Assembly (NCBI RefSeq): GCF_000189415.1
Contig: NC_015144.1
Location: forward strand, 1,121,501 to 1,185,500
Direction: 5' to 3'
Origin: Weeksella virosa DSM 16922
GTDB taxonomy: Bacteria > Bacteroidota > Bacteroidia > Flavobacteriales > Weeksellaceae
DNA length: 64,000 nucleotides
A program made the translations under genes and the position numbers. Shown here piece after piece: positions 17,177-26,449 of this stretch. The notes below the pieces were generated by a model. It worked only from the letters and a program-made list of their open reading frames with translations, searched no databases and had not been told where the DNA came from. Each line of letters starts with the position of its first letter. Position 1 is the first letter of the stretch.

Positions 17177-17277
17177 ATGTTTTTATTCATCTAATTTTAT
17201 TAGCACGTTTATTTTTAGGAGTTGGTGTACTAATTTTTATAGTAAAAGAAGTCGGACTTTTAATAAAAAAATCCTGA
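17177..17277 (+). pseudogene. Possible frameshifted micro-ORF for a one-span membrane peptide
   Basis: From 17191 to the stop TGA (17275-17277) the plus strand reads LILLARLFLGVGVLIF, then IVKEVGLLIKKS: a clean hydrophobic segment with basic flanks. The only nearby ATG (17177) is out of this frame by one base across a run of five T (17180-17184). One extra T there would give a complete peptide of 33 residues starting MFFIH. The stop falls inside the following terminator stem, an arrangement seen for other genes in this window. It may be a decayed gene, a homopolymer sequencing error, phase-variable slippage, or chance. Confidence 0.3.
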
Positions 17278-17298
17278 AACATATGTTTCAGGATTTTT
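17267..17298. terminator. Bidirectional terminator after the wzc operon
   Basis: A perfect palindrome of 32 bases centred at 17282/17283 (core ATCCTGAAACAT and its complement) with A and T flanks. On the minus strand it lies seven bases past the wzc stop codon. Confidence 0.88.
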
Positions 17299-17305
17299 AA
17301 AGTTA

Positions 17306-19702
17306 TTATTTTTTGAATTTAGATTTCAATTGATGGATGATTTTTCTTAGAAAAGATTTCTCTTTGTCGATATAACCATACCCATATCCATAACCGTATC
17401 CATACCCATATCCTTTCTGGAAATCGACATCGTTAACCAAAATTGCCATATTGTTCAATTTTTTCGTTTCAGACATCTCTTTGATGAACGGAAGCATACG
17501 CTTGTCTAAATAGTTAGAACGTGCCACATAAAAAGTGATATCGGCATTTTTTGCAATAAGTAAAGTGTCGGTTACTAAAGAAACTGGTGCCGTATCGACC
17601 AAAATATAGTCGTACACATTTTTTGCATACTCGATGATTTCATTAAAACGGCCATTCATCAGTAATTCAGATGGATTTGGAGCAATAATTCCAGAATAAA
17701 TCACATCGAATTTATATGGTGCAGGTTGTGTAATGATAATTTCTTCAGGATTTAGAGAGTTGTCGATTAAAAATTCGGTAATTCCTTTTGCATAACGCAC
17801 CTGATCTGTAATCCCTAAATAGTCTAAAACTTTTGGCGATCGGATATCGGCACCGATCAGTAATACTTTATTGCCAGACATGGTTAAGACTTGTGCCATA
17901 TTGGTCGCGACGAATGATTTTCCTTCACCGCTTGTGGTCGATGTAACAAATATTACTTGTCCACGATCTATATTTTGCGGTAATAAGAAATTCATATTTG
18001 TGCGTATGATACGGAATGCTTCTGCTAAGCTGCTTCGGTCGTTTAGTTGGATGATGTTGGTATCTGATTGAGGAATTTCTCCCAAAATAGGATTGTCCAA
18101 CTTGCCTTCGAAATCACTTTTGTCTTTGATTTTATTATCCAATAAAAACTTAATGTATAATATTGCAAATGGTAGCAAACTACCCAAAATCAAAGCTCCT
18201 AAATAGATGATGTTTTTCTTTGGAGAAACCGGAATATTCGTACCGTAAGCATGATCGATAATTTTGATATTATCAGGTGTTGCAGCAGATTTTATTTCGG
18301 CTTCTTCTCTTTTTTGTAACAAGAAAAGATACAGAGCTTCTACAATTTGTTGTTGACGAGAAATATCTCTAAACCCCCTTTCTTTGGCAGGTAAACGTTT
18401 TATTTGAGTATTGATTTGTCCTTGTTTACTCTGTACAGAACCCAAAGCAGTTTGCATATTTCTCCGATAGATTCCTAAACTTTGTCGGATTGTTTGGCGT
18501 AATTCTTTGATGCTTTCGTTTAATGGTTGCAACGAGGGGTTTTCATTGGTCATTGATTTCAAGAGATCTTGTTTCTCCATCATCAATTCGTTGTATTTAT
18601 TAATTTGCGAAGCTATCGTTGCATCTTGTATCCCTACATTCGATGGGAGTAGTTCATTTTTACCCGAATTTACAGCACTGCTTACATAATCGGCAATTTG
18701 TAATTGTGTGGTGTATTCTAAAACTTTTTTATCATTATCGGCAGCATTTTGTAAGAAGATATTGGCTTCCGAACTTACATCAGTAATATTGTTTGATGAT
18801 TTATAGATTTCTAAATCTTTATCTACTGCCTTTAAGTCGTTGGTAACTAGCGCCAAACGATCGTTAATAAATTTGGTTGTTGCTTTGGTAAGGCGATCAG
18901 TATCAGAATTGAGGTCATTGTTATATACATCGATAATAGAATTTACAACCAGCTGGGCTCTAGGTTTTAGGTTGTCGACCATACCAAAATTCACCACCAT
19001 CGATTTTTTGTCGGTGTTCGGTTCTACTTTTATTCGGCTACGGTAATAATTTACCGTACTCATCATCGGCTGAATGTTGATGCGAATAGTATTCCCGATA
19101 TTTTCTTCGAATTTTTTATTAGGTAAAAGAATGAAACTCTCGAGCTTACTGTTGATTTTTTGCCCGAATTTATAATTCCCGGTTTTTACAATTGTACTCT
19201 CTTCAATAGAGAAGTTATTTTTATCAACAATTTTAATGGTCAATGAACCTCGGAAGTTATCATTATAAGCTAAAGTATCATTGAGGAAAGACATTTTTAC
19301 AGGTGAATCAGCTTCCATGCTTTCTGATTCTTTCACTCGCCCAACATGAAAATATCGCTTGTTGAGGTTATGTTTCTGTACTACTTTAAGCATCAATCTT
19401 CTCGATTTTAGTACATCGATCTGATCGGCAACTACGGCATTTGTTCCTTCGCCCAAAAGGCTTGATGCATCCCCAAATGCTGCAAGTTCTGAGGAAACAT
19501 TTTGTTTTTCGCTCAACAATATTTTTGCATCTACTGCGTATTCTTTGGTTGCATAACGCAAATATATAAAGGCTATCAGTAGAGCAACGATAACGGAAAG
19601 GAGAAACCATTTCCAATAATAGAAATACTCTTCTACTGCTTTACGCAAGTTGATCGATTCATCGTTCGAATGATTGAACTCTATTGGGTTATTATTCGTC
19701 AT
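17306..19702 (-). CDS. Polysaccharide co-polymerase / tyrosine autokinase, Wzc-like
   Basis: A 798-residue inner membrane protein that controls chain length and export of capsule or exopolysaccharide. Wzz-type N-terminal domain with transmembrane span 1 (about 28-50), a long periplasmic coiled coil, and span 2 (about 500-525, IIYLGALILGSLLPFAILYI). The cytoplasmic BY-kinase domain has Walker A SGEGKS (591-596), Walker A' LLIGADIRSP (614-623) and Walker B ILVDTAP (about 700-706). The tyrosine cluster that is autophosphorylated in known BY-kinases is replaced by seven Gly-Tyr dipeptides (764-777), followed by a basic tail. Last gene of the polysaccharide operon, 3 bases after wza. No Wzb-type phosphatase is seen. 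Confidence 0.95.
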   Translation of the reverse strand: MTNNNPIEFNHSNDESINLRKAVEEYFYYWKWFLLSVIVALLIAFIYLRYATKEYAVDAKILLSEKQNVSSELAAFGDASSLLGEGTNAVVADQIDVLKSRRLMLKVVQKHNLNKRYFHVGRVKESESMEADSPVKMSFLNDTLAYNDNFRGSLTIKIVDKNNFSIEESTIVKTGNYKFGQKINSKLESFILLPNKKFEENIGNTIRINIQPMMSTVNYYRSRIKVEPNTDKKSMVVNFGMVDNLKPRAQLVVNSIIDVYNNDLNSDTDRLTKATTKFINDRLALVTNDLKAVDKDLEIYKSSNNITDVSSEANIFLQNAADNDKKVLEYTTQLQIADYVSSAVNSGKNELLPSNVGIQDATIASQINKYNELMMEKQDLLKSMTNENPSLQPLNESIKELRQTIRQSLGIYRRNMQTALGSVQSKQGQINTQIKRLPAKERGFRDISRQQQIVEALYLFLLQKREEAEIKSAATPDNIKIIDHAYGTNIPVSPKKNIIYLGALILGSLLPFAILYIKFLLDNKIKDKSDFEGKLDNPILGEIPQSDTNIIQLNDRSSLAEAFRIIRTNMNFLLPQNIDRGQVIFVTSTTSGEGKSFVATNMAQVLTMSGNKVLLIGADIRSPKVLDYLGITDQVRYAKGITEFLIDNSLNPEEIIITQPAPYKFDVIYSGIIAPNPSELLMNGRFNEIIEYAKNVYDYILVDTAPVSLVTDTLLIAKNADITFYVARSNYLDKRMLPFIKEMSETKKLNNMAILVNDVDFQKGYGYGYGYGYGYGYIDKEKSFLRKIIHQLKSKFKK
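17372..17413 (-). repeat. Seven-unit hexanucleotide repeat encoding (Gly-Tyr)7
   Basis: Seven tandem 6-base units, each GGN-TAY on the minus strand, encode the tyrosine tail of the Wzc-like kinase. The codons vary between GGA/GGG/GGT and TAT/TAC, with units 1 and 5 and units 2 and 6 identical. Confidence 0.9.
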
Positions 19703-19705
19703 TTT

Positions 19706-20473
19706 TTATCGTGATAAAACAGAAATTACGGAGATTATTACACCAGCTATTGAGATAAATACGGTATAATTCAATACCGATGATTGCATTTTTGTTTTGT
19801 TAGGTTCAACGTAAACCACATCATTTTGGGCAAGATAGAATACTGGAGAGTTGAGTGCATCTCGAGAACTAATATCAATACGATGAGTTTCTTTTACACC
19901 GTTTTGTTCACGGATAACCATTATGTTTTTTCGTACACCTTGTATGGTTAAATCACCGGCCATACTTAGTGCCTCTAGAATAGAAACACGCTCGTTTGGT
20001 AGATTGAAGGTTCCTGGTTTTTGTACTTCACCCATTACACTAACCCGAAAATTGGTATACGTAATACTAACACTTGGGTCTTTGATGTATTGAGAAAAAC
20101 GAGCTCGCATTGTTTCGATAGCTTGTGATCTAGTAAGTCCGCCCAATTTAACTTTTCCTAGAATAGGATAATCTATATAGCCTTCTTCGTCAACCGTGTA
20201 CGTAACTTTATATGTTCCGTCTGAACCAGAAGAGGTACGTGCTTGGTAAATGCTGTTTTGGTTAAAAGCTTCTGTAGCTCTCACATCGGCAGCGCTTACT
20301 GCAATGGCTAAAATATCATTGGGTTGAATTTTAGGAATCTGTGCCTCATAGATTGCATCGAGTACCTGTTGGTCATCTCCCTGAAAATATACAATGTCTT
20401 TTCTGCTTGCACATGAAAAAATGAAAAGTGGCAAGCTGATTAATAGAAACAAATAGGATAACTTATTTTTCAT
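19706..20473 (-). CDS. Polysaccharide export outer membrane lipoprotein, Wza-like
   Basis: A 255-residue periplasm/outer membrane component of a Wzx/Wzy-type export channel. The signal peptide ends at a lipobox (PLFIFSCAS). The Poly_export domain begins IQPNDILAIAVSA and includes YTVDEEGYIDYPILGKVKLGGLT. A SLBB domain follows (VSVMGEVQKPGTFNLPNERVS). The C-terminus is a hydrophobic helix (about 232-253, VFISIAGVIISVISVL), which corresponds in position to the outer membrane helix of Wza but could also anchor in the inner membrane. It overlaps capD by 11 bases and precedes wzc by 3 bases, as expected for interacting partners. Confidence 0.95.
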   Translation of the reverse strand: MKNKLSYLFLLISLPLFIFSCASRKDIVYFQGDDQQVLDAIYEAQIPKIQPNDILAIAVSAADVRATEAFNQNSIYQARTSSGSDGTYKVTYTVDEEGYIDYPILGKVKLGGLTRSQAIETMRARFSQYIKDPSVSITYTNFRVSVMGEVQKPGTFNLPNERVSILEALSMAGDLTIQGVRKNIMVIREQNGVKETHRIDISSRDALNSPVFYLAQNDVVYVEPNKTKMQSSVLNYTVFISIAGVIISVISVLSR

Positions 20474-22382
20474 ATGGCTGTTTATCTAAGGCTTCGTAAG
20501 CAGAGTTTTGTGATATATACTCAGGCACTATACTTTTTATTAATTTTACTAACTCTAGGTTGTCTTTTCGTGTAAAATGATTTTGAGCAAAGGTAATTAA
20601 TTTATTGATTTTGAATTCCATTTCATCACAATCACAATCCCTTACTTTAGCAATCATTATTTTATCGTGATGCGTTTTAATAGTATTTTCTTTATCGGCT
20701 AAAAGTTCTTCATATATTTTTTCTCCAGGGCGCAGTCCCGTTATACGGATATCTATATCGTCTGGGTATTTTAGCCCACTCAAATAAATCATTCTTTTGG
20801 CAAGATCCATAATTTTTACCGATTTGCCCATATCAAAAACATATATTTCGCCACCGTTTCCCATTACTGCGGCTTCTAAAACGAGCTGACATGCTTCTGG
20901 AATCGTCATGAAAAAACGAGTAATACCTTCATGTGTTACGGTAAGAGGACCTCCTTTTTCGATTTGTCTTTTGAATAAAGGTATAACAGAACCATTAGAA
21001 CCAAGAACATTCCCAAATCGAGTAACGATAAAATTAGTCGCAGATTTTTTGTTGAGGCAACTTACGTAAATTTCGGCGATACGTTTGGTTGCACCCATTA
21101 CATTGGTCGGGTTCACAGCTTTGTCGGTAGAAATCATTACAAATTTTTTTACTCCATAAAGAACACTTAGATCTGCAACATTTTTGGTGCCTCGTACATT
21201 CGTGTTGACCGACTCAAATGGGTATTGCTCCATTAAAGGAACATGTTTGTAGGCAGCCGCATGAAAGACAATATCGGGTCTGAAACGGATAAAAATTTGC
21301 TCCATTCTCTTATAGTCTCTTATATTGCCTATAATAAAATGGGTTTCTTCGCTATTCGTCGTCTTGAATCCTTGCTGAATGTCATACAAAGCAGATTCGG
21401 CTACATCGATTAATATTAGTTGTTTGAAGGCTTTCTGTGCAATCTGACGCGCCAACTCGCCGCCTATAGAACCTGCAGCACCGGTTACAACAACTACCTT
21501 GCCTACAATTTCTTCATCGATTATAGGATTGTCTAGATTAATTGGTTTTCTTCCAAGTAAATCTTCGATCTTTAGCTTTTTAATTTGCTTTGATGTGTAT
21601 TTCCCGTCTAACCAGTTGCTGGCAGGTGGAATAATTTTTAGTTTGACAGGTAACTTGTCTAGTTTACGAGTGATTTCGAAAATCTGTTCGTTAGTTATGT
21701 TTTGGATCGAGAGAATAATTTCATCTATCCGATGTTGCACAATGAAAGATTCGGTAAGCACATCGGGACTTAGAACATTGATACCATGAATAGTCGTTTT
21801 TTGTTTTTTTTTGTTATCGTCAACAAAAGCGAATATTAGGCTTTTTCTATAAGTATCGTTTTGTAGAGCATTGAGTGTTATAATCCCAGAATCCCCAGCA
21901 CCGTAGATAATTGAGCGTACTTTGTTCGGGGTTTCTAGAACGTACCAACGGTAAAATGTTTTGTACATCGCACGGCAATAAACCATCAATAACGTAGAGA
22001 TAAATGAGTGGAAAACGATTACAGAAAAAGAAAAACGCGCAAATTGCTTGATCGTTGGGCTATCTACAAAATAGCGTACTATGAAACCTACTGCTAATAA
22101 AATTGAACCTGCAACTAAACACGACCATAATACACTTGTAGCATCCTTTAAAGAGGTTTGACGAATGATTCCTCTATATGGTTTGAAGATGAAAAATGCT
22201 ATCAGGTATACAAGTAAAATCAAAGGAAGCCTATCAATCATTCTCTCAAGATCGAATTGATCTTGGAAACTATTGAATATAAAATTAGTTACCATATAAG
22301 ACAATGCAACGATTGTCAGGTCTATAAGTAAAACTAAACTCCTAGGAGTTTCTTTTTTTAAACGTTGTTTTATTATCCTCAT
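20463..22382 (-). CDS. Membrane-bound nucleotide-sugar 4,6-dehydratase, CapD/PglF-like
   Basis: A 639-residue protein. Four transmembrane helices occupy about residues 15-130. A first Rossmann-like domain has GAGDSG (about 162-167), and the catalytic SDR domain has the NAD motif VVTGAAGSIGGELARQI (about 297-312). The FlaA1/CapD/WbpM group converts UDP-GlcNAc to the 4-keto-6-deoxy sugar. In this long form Tyr of the usual YxxxK is often replaced by Met; here the region reads STDKAVNPTNVMGATKR, consistent with that MxxxK type. The product is the expected substrate of the aminotransferase encoded 18 bases upstream, giving a UDP-4-amino-sugar route for surface glycans. Confidence 0.94.
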   Translation of the reverse strand: MRIIKQRLKKETPRSLVLLIDLTIVALSYMVTNFIFNSFQDQFDLERMIDRLPLILLVYLIAFFIFKPYRGIIRQTSLKDATSVLWSCLVAGSILLAVGFIVRYFVDSPTIKQFARFSFSVIVFHSFISTLLMVYCRAMYKTFYRWYVLETPNKVRSIIYGAGDSGIITLNALQNDTYRKSLIFAFVDDNKKKQKTTIHGINVLSPDVLTESFIVQHRIDEIILSIQNITNEQIFEITRKLDKLPVKLKIIPPASNWLDGKYTSKQIKKLKIEDLLGRKPINLDNPIIDEEIVGKVVVVTGAAGSIGGELARQIAQKAFKQLILIDVAESALYDIQQGFKTTNSEETHFIIGNIRDYKRMEQIFIRFRPDIVFHAAAYKHVPLMEQYPFESVNTNVRGTKNVADLSVLYGVKKFVMISTDKAVNPTNVMGATKRIAEIYVSCLNKKSATNFIVTRFGNVLGSNGSVIPLFKRQIEKGGPLTVTHEGITRFFMTIPEACQLVLEAAVMGNGGEIYVFDMGKSVKIMDLAKRMIYLSGLKYPDDIDIRITGLRPGEKIYEELLADKENTIKTHHDKIMIAKVRDCDCDEMEFKINKLITFAQNHFTRKDNLELVKLIKSIVPEYISQNSAYEALDKQPYEK

Positions 22383-22400
22383 ATTACTATAAAGAGCAGA

Positions 22401-23537
22401 TTACGCAAAAAAATCGAGGATTGCGTTTTTAATTCGTACTAAATCAGCTTCACTTAAATTAGATCCTGATGGTAAACATAATCCTCTTGAGAAAATGTCT
22501 TCTGCAATTGTTGTACCATAGTAAGGATACATTTCGAAAACTGGTTGTAGATGCATTGGTTTCCAAATAGGTCTACTTTCTATATTTTCTTTTTCTAATG
22601 CTAAGCGTAATTGTTCTGCAGTTTTTCCGTTGGTTTTTTCACTGTCTATAGTGATGGCTGATAACCAGTGGTTTGAAAAATAATCTGATGAGGGTTCATC
22701 GAAAACCTTTACCCCTTCGATTGTAGAAAAAATTTCTTTATAGAATTGGTGAATAGCTCTTCTTTTAGCGATATGGTCTTCTAAGACAAGCATTTGTCCA
22801 CGACCAATTCCTGCACTAATGTTACTCATTCGATAGTTGTAACCAATCTGCGAATGTTGGTAATGCGGAGCTGCATCACGTGCTTGTGTAGACAAGAAAA
22901 CAGCTTGTTGTTTTTCTTTTTCAGAATGTGCAACTAGTGCTCCTCCTCCCGATGTTGTAATGATTTTATTTCCATTGAAAGATAACGCAGCTAAATGTCC
23001 GAATGTCCCACAATGTCTCCCTTTGTAGGTACTGCCTAAAGCTTCGGCAGCATCCTCGAGTATAGGAATTGCATACTGGTCGGCAATTTTTTGTATTTCT
23101 TCTATTTTATACGGCATACCATACAAGTGTACTGGTATGATAGCTTTTGGTTTTTTTCCTTTATCCAAGCGGTCTTGGATTGCTCTTTCTAGAGCAATTG
23201 GGCACATATTCCAAGTGTCAGGTTCAGAATCTATAAATATAGGGGTTGCTCCTTGGTAGCGGATTGGGTTGGCTGATGCAGAGAAAGTAAGAGACTGGCA
23301 AATTACTTCATCGTCTGCTTTTACTCCTAGAATAATCAAACCTAGATGCAATGCAGCTGTTCCTGCAGAAAGTGCAGCAACGTATACATCATCGTTAAGA
23401 AATTTTGTCAAATCATCCTCGAATCCGTTTACATTCGGGCCTAGTGGCGCCACCCAGTTTTGGTCAAACGCTTCGTGAATAAAATCCAATTCCCTTCCTC
23501 CCATATGAGGAGAAGATAGCCATATTTTATCTTTCAT
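22401..23537 (-). CDS. DegT/DnrJ/EryC1/StrS sugar aminotransferase, PglE-like
   Basis: A PLP-dependent aminotransferase that adds an amino group to a 4-keto nucleotide sugar, cytoplasm, 378 residues. The family opening WLSSPHMGGRELDFI and NWVAPLGPNVNGFE, the PLP contact EDAAEALGSTYKG, and the Lys-bearing loop ALSFNGNKIITTSGGGAL are visible. ATG at 23537 is chosen: the longer frame starts with TTG at 23561 inside the promoter -7 element. First gene of the operon with capD, wza and wzc. With the CapD-type enzyme it probably makes a UDP-4-amino-4,6-dideoxy sugar (bacillosamine-like); the exact sugar cannot be determined here. Confidence 0.93.
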   Translation of the reverse strand: MKDKIWLSSPHMGGRELDFIHEAFDQNWVAPLGPNVNGFEDDLTKFLNDDVYVAALSAGTAALHLGLIILGVKADDEVICQSLTFSASANPIRYQGATPIFIDSEPDTWNMCPIALERAIQDRLDKGKKPKAIIPVHLYGMPYKIEEIQKIADQYAIPILEDAAEALGSTYKGRHCGTFGHLAALSFNGNKIITTSGGGALVAHSEKEKQQAVFLSTQARDAAPHYQHSQIGYNYRMSNISAGIGRGQMLVLEDHIAKRRAIHQFYKEIFSTIEGVKVFDEPSSDYFSNHWLSAITIDSEKTNGKTAEQLRLALEKENIESRPIWKPMHLQPVFEMYPYYGTTIAEDIFSRGLCLPSGSNLSEADLVRIKNAILDFFA

Positions 23538-23558
23538 TTTTATGAATAGTTTAGCATG

Positions 23559-23586
23559 CAAATTTAATTTATTTTTCTATTCTCAA
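23559..23586 (-). promoter_or_regulatory. Promoter of the polysaccharide operon
   Basis: Minus strand TTG (23584-23586), 17 bp, TAAATTTG (23559-23566), followed by CA. It fixes the aminotransferase start at 23537 with a leader of about 15 bases. Confidence 0.75.
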
Positions 23587-23709
23587 AAATAGATTAAGTC
23601 ATTTAACCTTTAATTATTATTAAAAGCTTTTAAGGTGGTTATAAATTAGCAGCTATCAAACAAGGTATTTCTCAGAAAGATAGCTAAGAAAAAAAGGTTT
23701 CTATTTTTA

Positions 23710-24396
23710 TTACATTTTGTGAATAATAGGAAGATGATTCATCCGAAGAAAAACATTTATCAATGTAATAACATCCTTTTCGCAATAGTTTTTTATACGA
23801 TCAAGATTTTTTTCTTCATAATATATTTGTGCTACTTGCGATCCGTCTATATCATCTTTGGGTGATTCTATTCCTAAAATATGTGCCAATAAATCTAGAG
23901 AAGTGTAGTGTTTATAATCGCCAAATTTCCATAAATCTAGCGTGTCGAGCAGTGTAATTTCCCAAGGTTTTTTTCCTTGTATTTGTAAAAGCTTTGGGAT
24001 TGGTATTTGATGAATAATCAAACGACGTGCAATATACGGGAAGTCAAATTCTTTACCATTATGTGCACAAAGTAAATGATCGCTTTTAGAGTAATTTTCG
24101 TGTAGTAATTGACAGAAATCTTGCAAAATCTTTTCTTCATGATGCCCATAAAAACTCTTTACACGGATCTCGCCCTGATGAACAAGCCCACAAGAAATGC
24201 AAATAATTTTACCGAACTCGGCCAAAATACCAGCATGGTGAGCATAAAACTTTTCTGCAGAGAGCTCTTGTCGCTGATGCATTGTTTTTTTATCCCACAA
24301 AATTTGGGTACGCTCGTCCAAATCATTCCAATCCTTGGCCTGAGGAACGGTCTCGATATCGATGAAAAGTATTTTTTGAAGGGTAGAACTATTCAT
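23710..24396 (-). CDS. Predicted 3'-5' exonuclease, PolB-like DEDDy family
   Basis: A 228-residue RNase H-fold nuclease. Exo I is FIDIETVPQ (Asp and Glu), Exo II is CAHNGKEFDFPYIARRL, and Exo III is NYCEKDVITL, with the Tyr-x-x-x-Asp spacing of DEDDy enzymes. There is no polymerase domain; free-standing proteins of this kind are common in Bacteroidota and annotated as 3'-5' exonucleases of unknown role, perhaps in DNA repair or RNA turnover. It overlaps the end of the serine hydrolase gene by 8 bases, so the two are cotranscribed, though no shared pathway is evident. The 150 bases downstream hold no clear terminator. Confidence 0.88.
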   Translation of the reverse strand: MNSSTLQKILFIDIETVPQAKDWNDLDERTQILWDKKTMHQRQELSAEKFYAHHAGILAEFGKIICISCGLVHQGEIRVKSFYGHHEEKILQDFCQLLHENYSKSDHLLCAHNGKEFDFPYIARRLIIHQIPIPKLLQIQGKKPWEITLLDTLDLWKFGDYKHYTSLDLLAHILGIESPKDDIDGSQVAQIYYEEKNLDRIKNYCEKDVITLINVFLRMNHLPIIHKM

Positions 24397-25576
24397 TAGG
24401 TAAGATTTTTTGATTCATTTTCAATACCTCATCAACAAGATAATAAATATCCAAATCTTTCAATACTCCTCGATTATGTGGGCGAGTATCTTTTTCTTTT
24501 CCTAATCGTACAATAACTAAGTTCTCAGAAGGAATCATGATTACGCGTTGGCCCAAGTGCCCCAGCATTGCATAAAACGGAGTGGAGTGTTGTAGATCTG
24601 TCCAGATAGAATAGCCATAGATAACGGGCTCGTTTTTGTCAAAGGCTTGTGTATTGGGAGTAATCATTTTTTCTACAAAGTCTGAAGCAAGAATTTGTTT
24701 TCCGTTCCATTGTCCTTTATTCAAAAGTAATTGACCTAACTTTGCAAAGTCTTTGGCCGTAGCATTGTAGCAACAAAAAGCTTTTTCCATTCCGTCTTTT
24801 CGATCTTTCGACCAATATGCATCTTGCTCCATGCCCATGGGTTTCCAAAAATTATCACTAAAATATTGAGAAAGAGACTTGCCAGTTGCACGCTCCAAAA
24901 CAATGGCTAGTAATTGAGTGTCACCCGAAAGATACTCGAAATGTCCACCCGGTGCTTTCTTGAATGTATTACTCAGCATTTGCTTTTTTATATCGTCACC
25001 ATAATAAGATTTTGCCGTCGGATTGAGTGGGAAATAATAATCCTCTTCCCACTCGAAACCAGAAGTCATACGAGATAAGTCGCCTACGGTGCAATATTTC
25101 CCGAATTTATCTTTCTCGAATTCGGGTAAGAAATCGATAATTTTTTGATCCAAACTTTTGATAAAGCCTTGTTCTATAGCTTTGCCCAATAACATGGTTG
25201 TGATGCTTTTGGCCATCGAAAAAGAGTTGGTAATGCTTTTATCATTGTACGGGTCGTAATACTTTTCGATCAATAATTGATTGTCTTTTATTACAACAAA
25301 TGAAGCCGTCTTGAACTGTACCAATTCTTTTTGTAGTGTGTCAGTAATTTCGATTTGGTTGTATTGCGGATGTTTGGTCCAAGGTTGCGGATGCCCTGTA
25401 AGAACCAAGTTATTATCAAAGTCTTTATAATCGTCTATATTAGCGGTTTTATGTCCTTTGAGATAAGTTAGGCGTGCCCCGCGGATAATATAGTCGTTTC
25501 CGGTAGCAAAAAGCAGTAATATAAAGATGCAGCAAACGGCAATACAAATTTTTATTAACTTCCAAATAATCTTCAT
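24389..25576 (-). CDS. Serine hydrolase, beta-lactamase class C / S12 family
   Basis: A 395-residue protein anchored by an N-terminal transmembrane segment (about 5-25, IKICIAVCCIFILLLFA), with the catalytic domain in the periplasm. The S-x-x-K motif is SMAK in NSFSMAKSITTMLLG, the Tyr motif appears as YLSGDTQLLAIVLERATG, and the third motif is GHLGQ. This pattern matches the S12 esterase/peptidase group rather than true AmpC lactamases, where the second motif is Y-x-N. The substrate is unknown: ester, D-amino-acid peptide or peptidoglycan fragments are possible. It is upstream of, and overlaps, the exonuclease gene. Confidence 0.88.
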   Translation of the reverse strand: MKIIWKLIKICIAVCCIFILLLFATGNDYIIRGARLTYLKGHKTANIDDYKDFDNNLVLTGHPQPWTKHPQYNQIEITDTLQKELVQFKTASFVVIKDNQLLIEKYYDPYNDKSITNSFSMAKSITTMLLGKAIEQGFIKSLDQKIIDFLPEFEKDKFGKYCTVGDLSRMTSGFEWEEDYYFPLNPTAKSYYGDDIKKQMLSNTFKKAPGGHFEYLSGDTQLLAIVLERATGKSLSQYFSDNFWKPMGMEQDAYWSKDRKDGMEKAFCCYNATAKDFAKLGQLLLNKGQWNGKQILASDFVEKMITPNTQAFDKNEPVIYGYSIWTDLQHSTPFYAMLGHLGQRVIMIPSENLVIVRLGKEKDTRPHNRGVLKDLDIYYLVDEVLKMNQKILPNE

Positions 25577-25733
25577 GATAACGATATTGGATTTTAAGAA
25601 TGAAGAGTTTAGTTTACCGAAAGATAAGAATATTAATATAAAAATATGTTAAAGTACAAGGTGTATTCTCTATAGTTGATAGAATATTTTGTATCTTTAG
25701 TAACAAATTAAAGAACAAATAAAAATAAAAATT

Positions 25734-26333
25734 ATGTCATTTGAATTAAAAAAACTTCCTTATGCATTTGATGCATTAGAACCTTATATCGACGCCAAAA
25801 CCATGGAGATTCACCATGATAAGCATCATGCTGCCTATACTAATAATCTAAATGCAGCTATTGAAGGGACAGATTTGGCAAACGCTACAATCGAAGAAAT
25901 TTTGGCAAAAGGAACCGACAAGCCTGCTGTACGTAACAATGGAGGCGGCTTCTACAATCACAATTTATTTTGGGATATTATGACGCCAGGAGGAAGCAAA
26001 CAGCCCGTAGGGAATGTGGCCAAAGCAATCGATGAAGCATTTGGTTCTTTTGACGCTTTCAAAGATGAATTTTCTAAGGCTGCTGCAACTCGTTTCGGTT
26101 CTGGTTGGGCTTGGTTAGTGAAAAAAGATGGTAAGGTGGTTGTAAGCTCAACACCAAATCAAGACAATCCTTTGATGCCGGTTGCAGATGTTCAGGGCTT
26201 CCCTATTTTGGGTATTGATGTATGGGAGCATGCATATTATTTGAAATATCAAAACAAAAGACCAGATTATATCGAAGCTTTTTTCAGTGTAATCAATTGG
26301 GATAAAGTAGAAGAATTATTTAATAATAATTAA
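25734..26333 (+). CDS. sod: Superoxide dismutase (Fe/Mn)
   Basis: Dismutates superoxide to peroxide and oxygen, 199 residues, no signal peptide, so cytoplasmic. Metal ligands are in place: His27 (MEIHHDKHH), the His in NHNLFWD, and Asp and His in [17 protein letters not shown]. The start [20 protein letters not shown] is typical. Whether it uses iron or manganese cannot be settled by eye. Monocistronic, with a strong terminator. A near-consensus -7 (TATCTTTA) sits at 25692-25699. Confidence 0.97.
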   Translation: MSFELKKLPYAFDALEPYIDAKTMEIHHDKHHAAYTNNLNAAIEGTDLANATIEEILAKGTDKPAVRNNGGGFYNHNLFWDIMTPGGSKQPVGNVAKAIDEAFGSFDAFKDEFSKAAATRFGSGWAWLVKKDGKVVVSSTPNQDNPLMPVADVQGFPILGIDVWEHAYYLKYQNKRPDYIEAFFSVINWDKVEELFNNN

Positions 26334-26362
26334 TTATTATTTTTTTTCATAGAATTTCATAG

Positions 26363-26393
26363 AAAGACTTGGCTTATTGCCAAGTCTTTTTTT
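26363..26393 (+). terminator. Terminator of sod
   Basis: An 11-bp stem AAAGACTTGGC (26363-26373) with its complement (26379-26389), a 5-base loop, and a T run to 26393. Confidence 0.93.
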
Positions 26394-26449
26394 ATTTTTG
26401 GTTTACTTGGTTCTAGGAGTGTATTTCATCCTATCGAAAAAGAAAAAGT

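Noticed and set aside
23641-23690. Hairpin AGCTATC...GATAGCT as terminator of the exonuclease gene
   Set aside because: The loop is 21 bases and there is no U run on the minus strand.
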